Of a stretch of 64,000 nucleotides of DNA, positions 62,200 to 64,000 are shown piece by piece (position 1 is the first letter of the stretch; each line of letters begins with the position of its first letter). Location of the stretch: assembly GCA_022605425.2 (NCBI GenBank), contig CM061248.1, forward strand, positions 620,001 to 684,000, written 5' to 3'. The DNA is from Hamiltosporidium tvaerminnensis. Lineage: Eukaryota > Microsporidia > Dubosqiidae. Made by a program: the position numbers and the translations under genes. The notes below the pieces were generated by a model. It ran no database searches. It saw nothing but the letters and a program-made list of their open reading frames with translations, and had not been told where the DNA came from.

Positions 62200-64000
62200 T
62201 TTATATATTATAAAATATAATTATTTTTAAAAATACGTCATATTTTCTTCTTCTTTTTCTTCTAAATTAAATATTTTTTTATTGCTAATTTCTTTATAAT
62301 ACTGGTATTCGGTATTAATAGAGATTAATTGAAATAATTACAATATTATCTAGATTTTAATAATTTATACAGATATATCTTTGAAGGTGGAATTCTTTAT
62401 ATATTTTTAATTTCATAATTTATGTGATATGTGTTTTTGATTGTGGCTGTAGTTAGAATCTAATTTATACGTATCTCTGAGTTTATATGCTTGTTTTGGT
62501 TGGTGTGTATCTTCTTTAAAATTTAATTTTTTTTAGTAGCTTTGCTCTTAACCCGATATGGTTTTTGCGGTTTTCAAACTTAAATACATTCAGAGTGGAT
62601 ATATTCTATATCAGACAAAACTAAATTCTCATGAACATAGTTTTAGTACTCTGACATATAACTATATCTCTATTTTGACTGTTTCTTAATCAATCTTACA
62701 ATATATCTGTAAGATACTTGTTTAAAAGACATTCTTAATTATTAAATATAAAAATCGTGTTCTTAGAAGTTTACAATAAGATTTTTGATTTTTTCGCCAA
62801 AATTTTCTTAGAATGTCTATATATCTCAACAACCATTGAAATATTTAATGTTGATCTTACCGAGGAACCGAAAATAATACTAAACGAATATTCGGAATTA
62901 GAAGTGTAAATTATGTTGGTTAAAGAGACAAAGAAAATATATAAAAGAATTAAAATTGTTTTAATCTGAATTTTATTAATTAAATCTTGTATTTTCAATA
63001 CAAATTTGAACTAATAAATATATTACTGCAAAGGTGCAGAGCTATCATATTTAGTATCGATAGTACTTTCTATACATTTATTTTTACCATTTCTTAGACA
63101 ATGATAATTTTTTTTTAATGAATATAATATTTTTATATACTTACATACTTATTCAATTCCTCTTTAACCTCTGATGTCGAATAAACAATGTAAAGTTTAC
63201 CATTTGTTTCTTTTAATCAGTTGTAACTCGGGATTATACGTGTTTGGCCTATAGATCCTGAACTTTTTCAGAAATTTAAAATTTAAGAATTATGTAAATT
63301 TACTGCACTGAAGAATAAATAAAATTCCGTTTTTTAAGTATTTCTTGTATTCTCTCTTCAAAATAACAAAAATATTTTTTAAATCTCTTAAAAAAATCAA
63401 TGTTTTGATTTTTAATTTATCGAGTTAAAAAATATTTTTGTGGTTTTTTTTACAATAATTTCTACTAAAATACAAATTTTACAAATTAAAAAAATATCTA
63501 TTTTCTCTAAATTGACAAGTTATTTTCAAAATCAATATTTTTGTAGGAGAAAAATTTAAAAACTAAGAGGTATATATCCGCTGTATTTATAAGAACACAA
63601 TAAACCCAATTATTTCCAATAATCTTTAATAATTCTTATGTATTTATAAACTTTGCGGTAATTTAGTCGCATCAAATATAATATTTTGCCCGAAGGTTGA
63701 AATTTTGCATAGTATGATATTTTGAATTAGCAATAACTTGCTAAACCGTTTATATATGTTCTTCCTGCTGAATACTAGCTTTTATCATAATGGGAATAAA
63801 CCTATAGATTATTTTATGATGTTATAAAAAACATCAATTCAACTCGAAGCAGTAAATAGGCAAAATTTGATTAGATATTAATCGTGCCTTCCATAAACCT
63901 CCGATGATATACCGCCCATAACATCCAAGACTAAAAAACCTCCAATACACAAATATATTTTAATAGGACACCCCCATTTCAATGCATCGAGTTAACTATT
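62200..64000. other. Terminal gene-free stretch
   Basis: AT-rich DNA without a gene. The hydrophobic frame at 62771-62998 starts with TTG and is not supported. The last 120 bp are less AT-rich and could be the edge of another element. I could not identify it. Confidence 0.45.
63155..63265 (+). repeat. Dispersed repeat family E, copy 2
   Basis: AAGTTTACCATTTGTTTCTTTTAATC..GTAACTCGGGATTATA..GTTTGGCCTATAGAT matches 27640-27710 in order and orientation. Confidence 0.6.

Noticed and set aside
62771-62998. 75-codon ORF with a signal-peptide-like start
   Set aside because: It opens with TTG and has no early ATG or promoter box.

Overview
The window is very AT-rich eukaryotic DNA that most resembles a large-genome microsporidian. 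The genes appear intronless. Their products are shortened relatives of eukaryotic housekeeping proteins: a two-half 6-phosphofructokinase, ribosomal protein eL34, CBP20, a HORMA/Hop1 protein, MSH2, EFL1/Ria1 and a nucleolin-like two-RRM protein. Several start codons follow a pyrimidine-rich TATCC(C/T)T or CCC box by only a few bases, as described for microsporidian genes. Two predicted secreted leucine-rich-repeat proteins and debris of Merlin, hAT, RTE-like and R2/RLE-like mobile elements also fit an expanded, repeat-laden microsporidian genome. The species cannot be fixed from the sequence alone.

Layout. 1-4.5 kb: gene-free flank, then PFK on the minus strand. 4.5-12 kb: mostly gene-free, with one unrecognised membrane-anchored protein (7.9-8.9 kb), a dispersed repeat copy and two short tandem arrays. 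12.1-17.0 kb: the most unusual region. Nearly every intergenic base belongs to tandem arrays that share the core TAACACCC (GGGTGTTA on the other strand), and eL34, CBP20 and a 76-residue protein sit between the arrays. A HOP1-like gene (17.0-19.0 kb) ends exactly in the last array. 19-24.8 kb: repeat debris and a small three-pass membrane protein. 24.8-27.2 kb: MSH2, split by two frame changes. 27.3-39 kb: a transposon graveyard with RTE-like, Merlin and R2/RLE-like remnants. The R2/RLE-like element at 31.5-35.2 kb is nearly full length but has five in-frame stops. 42.5-44.9 kb: EFL1. 46.5-47.7 kb: a helical-repeat protein whose C-terminus was altered by a 76-bp tandem duplication. 48.5-50.9 and 54.6-56.7 kb: two predicted secreted LRR proteins in convergent orientation, with a hAT remnant, an R2-like remnant, a small GGGTGTTA block and a possible small gene between them. 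57-60.2 kb: repeats. 60.4-61.5 kb: the nucleolin/Nsr1-like gene between two AT-rich tandem arrays. The rest holds no recognisable gene.

Functionally the intact genes cover glycolysis (PFK), 60S ribosome structure and maturation (eL34, EFL1, the Nsr1-like protein), mRNA cap recognition (CBP20), mismatch repair (MSH2), meiotic chromosome axis (HOP1-like) and possibly the host interface (LRR proteins). They do not form operons. The main novelty candidate is the TAACACCC landscape: one octamer repeated at about 30-bp intervals with a different spacer sequence in each intergenic gap, changing orientation around one gene and contributing codons or a stop codon to two genes.
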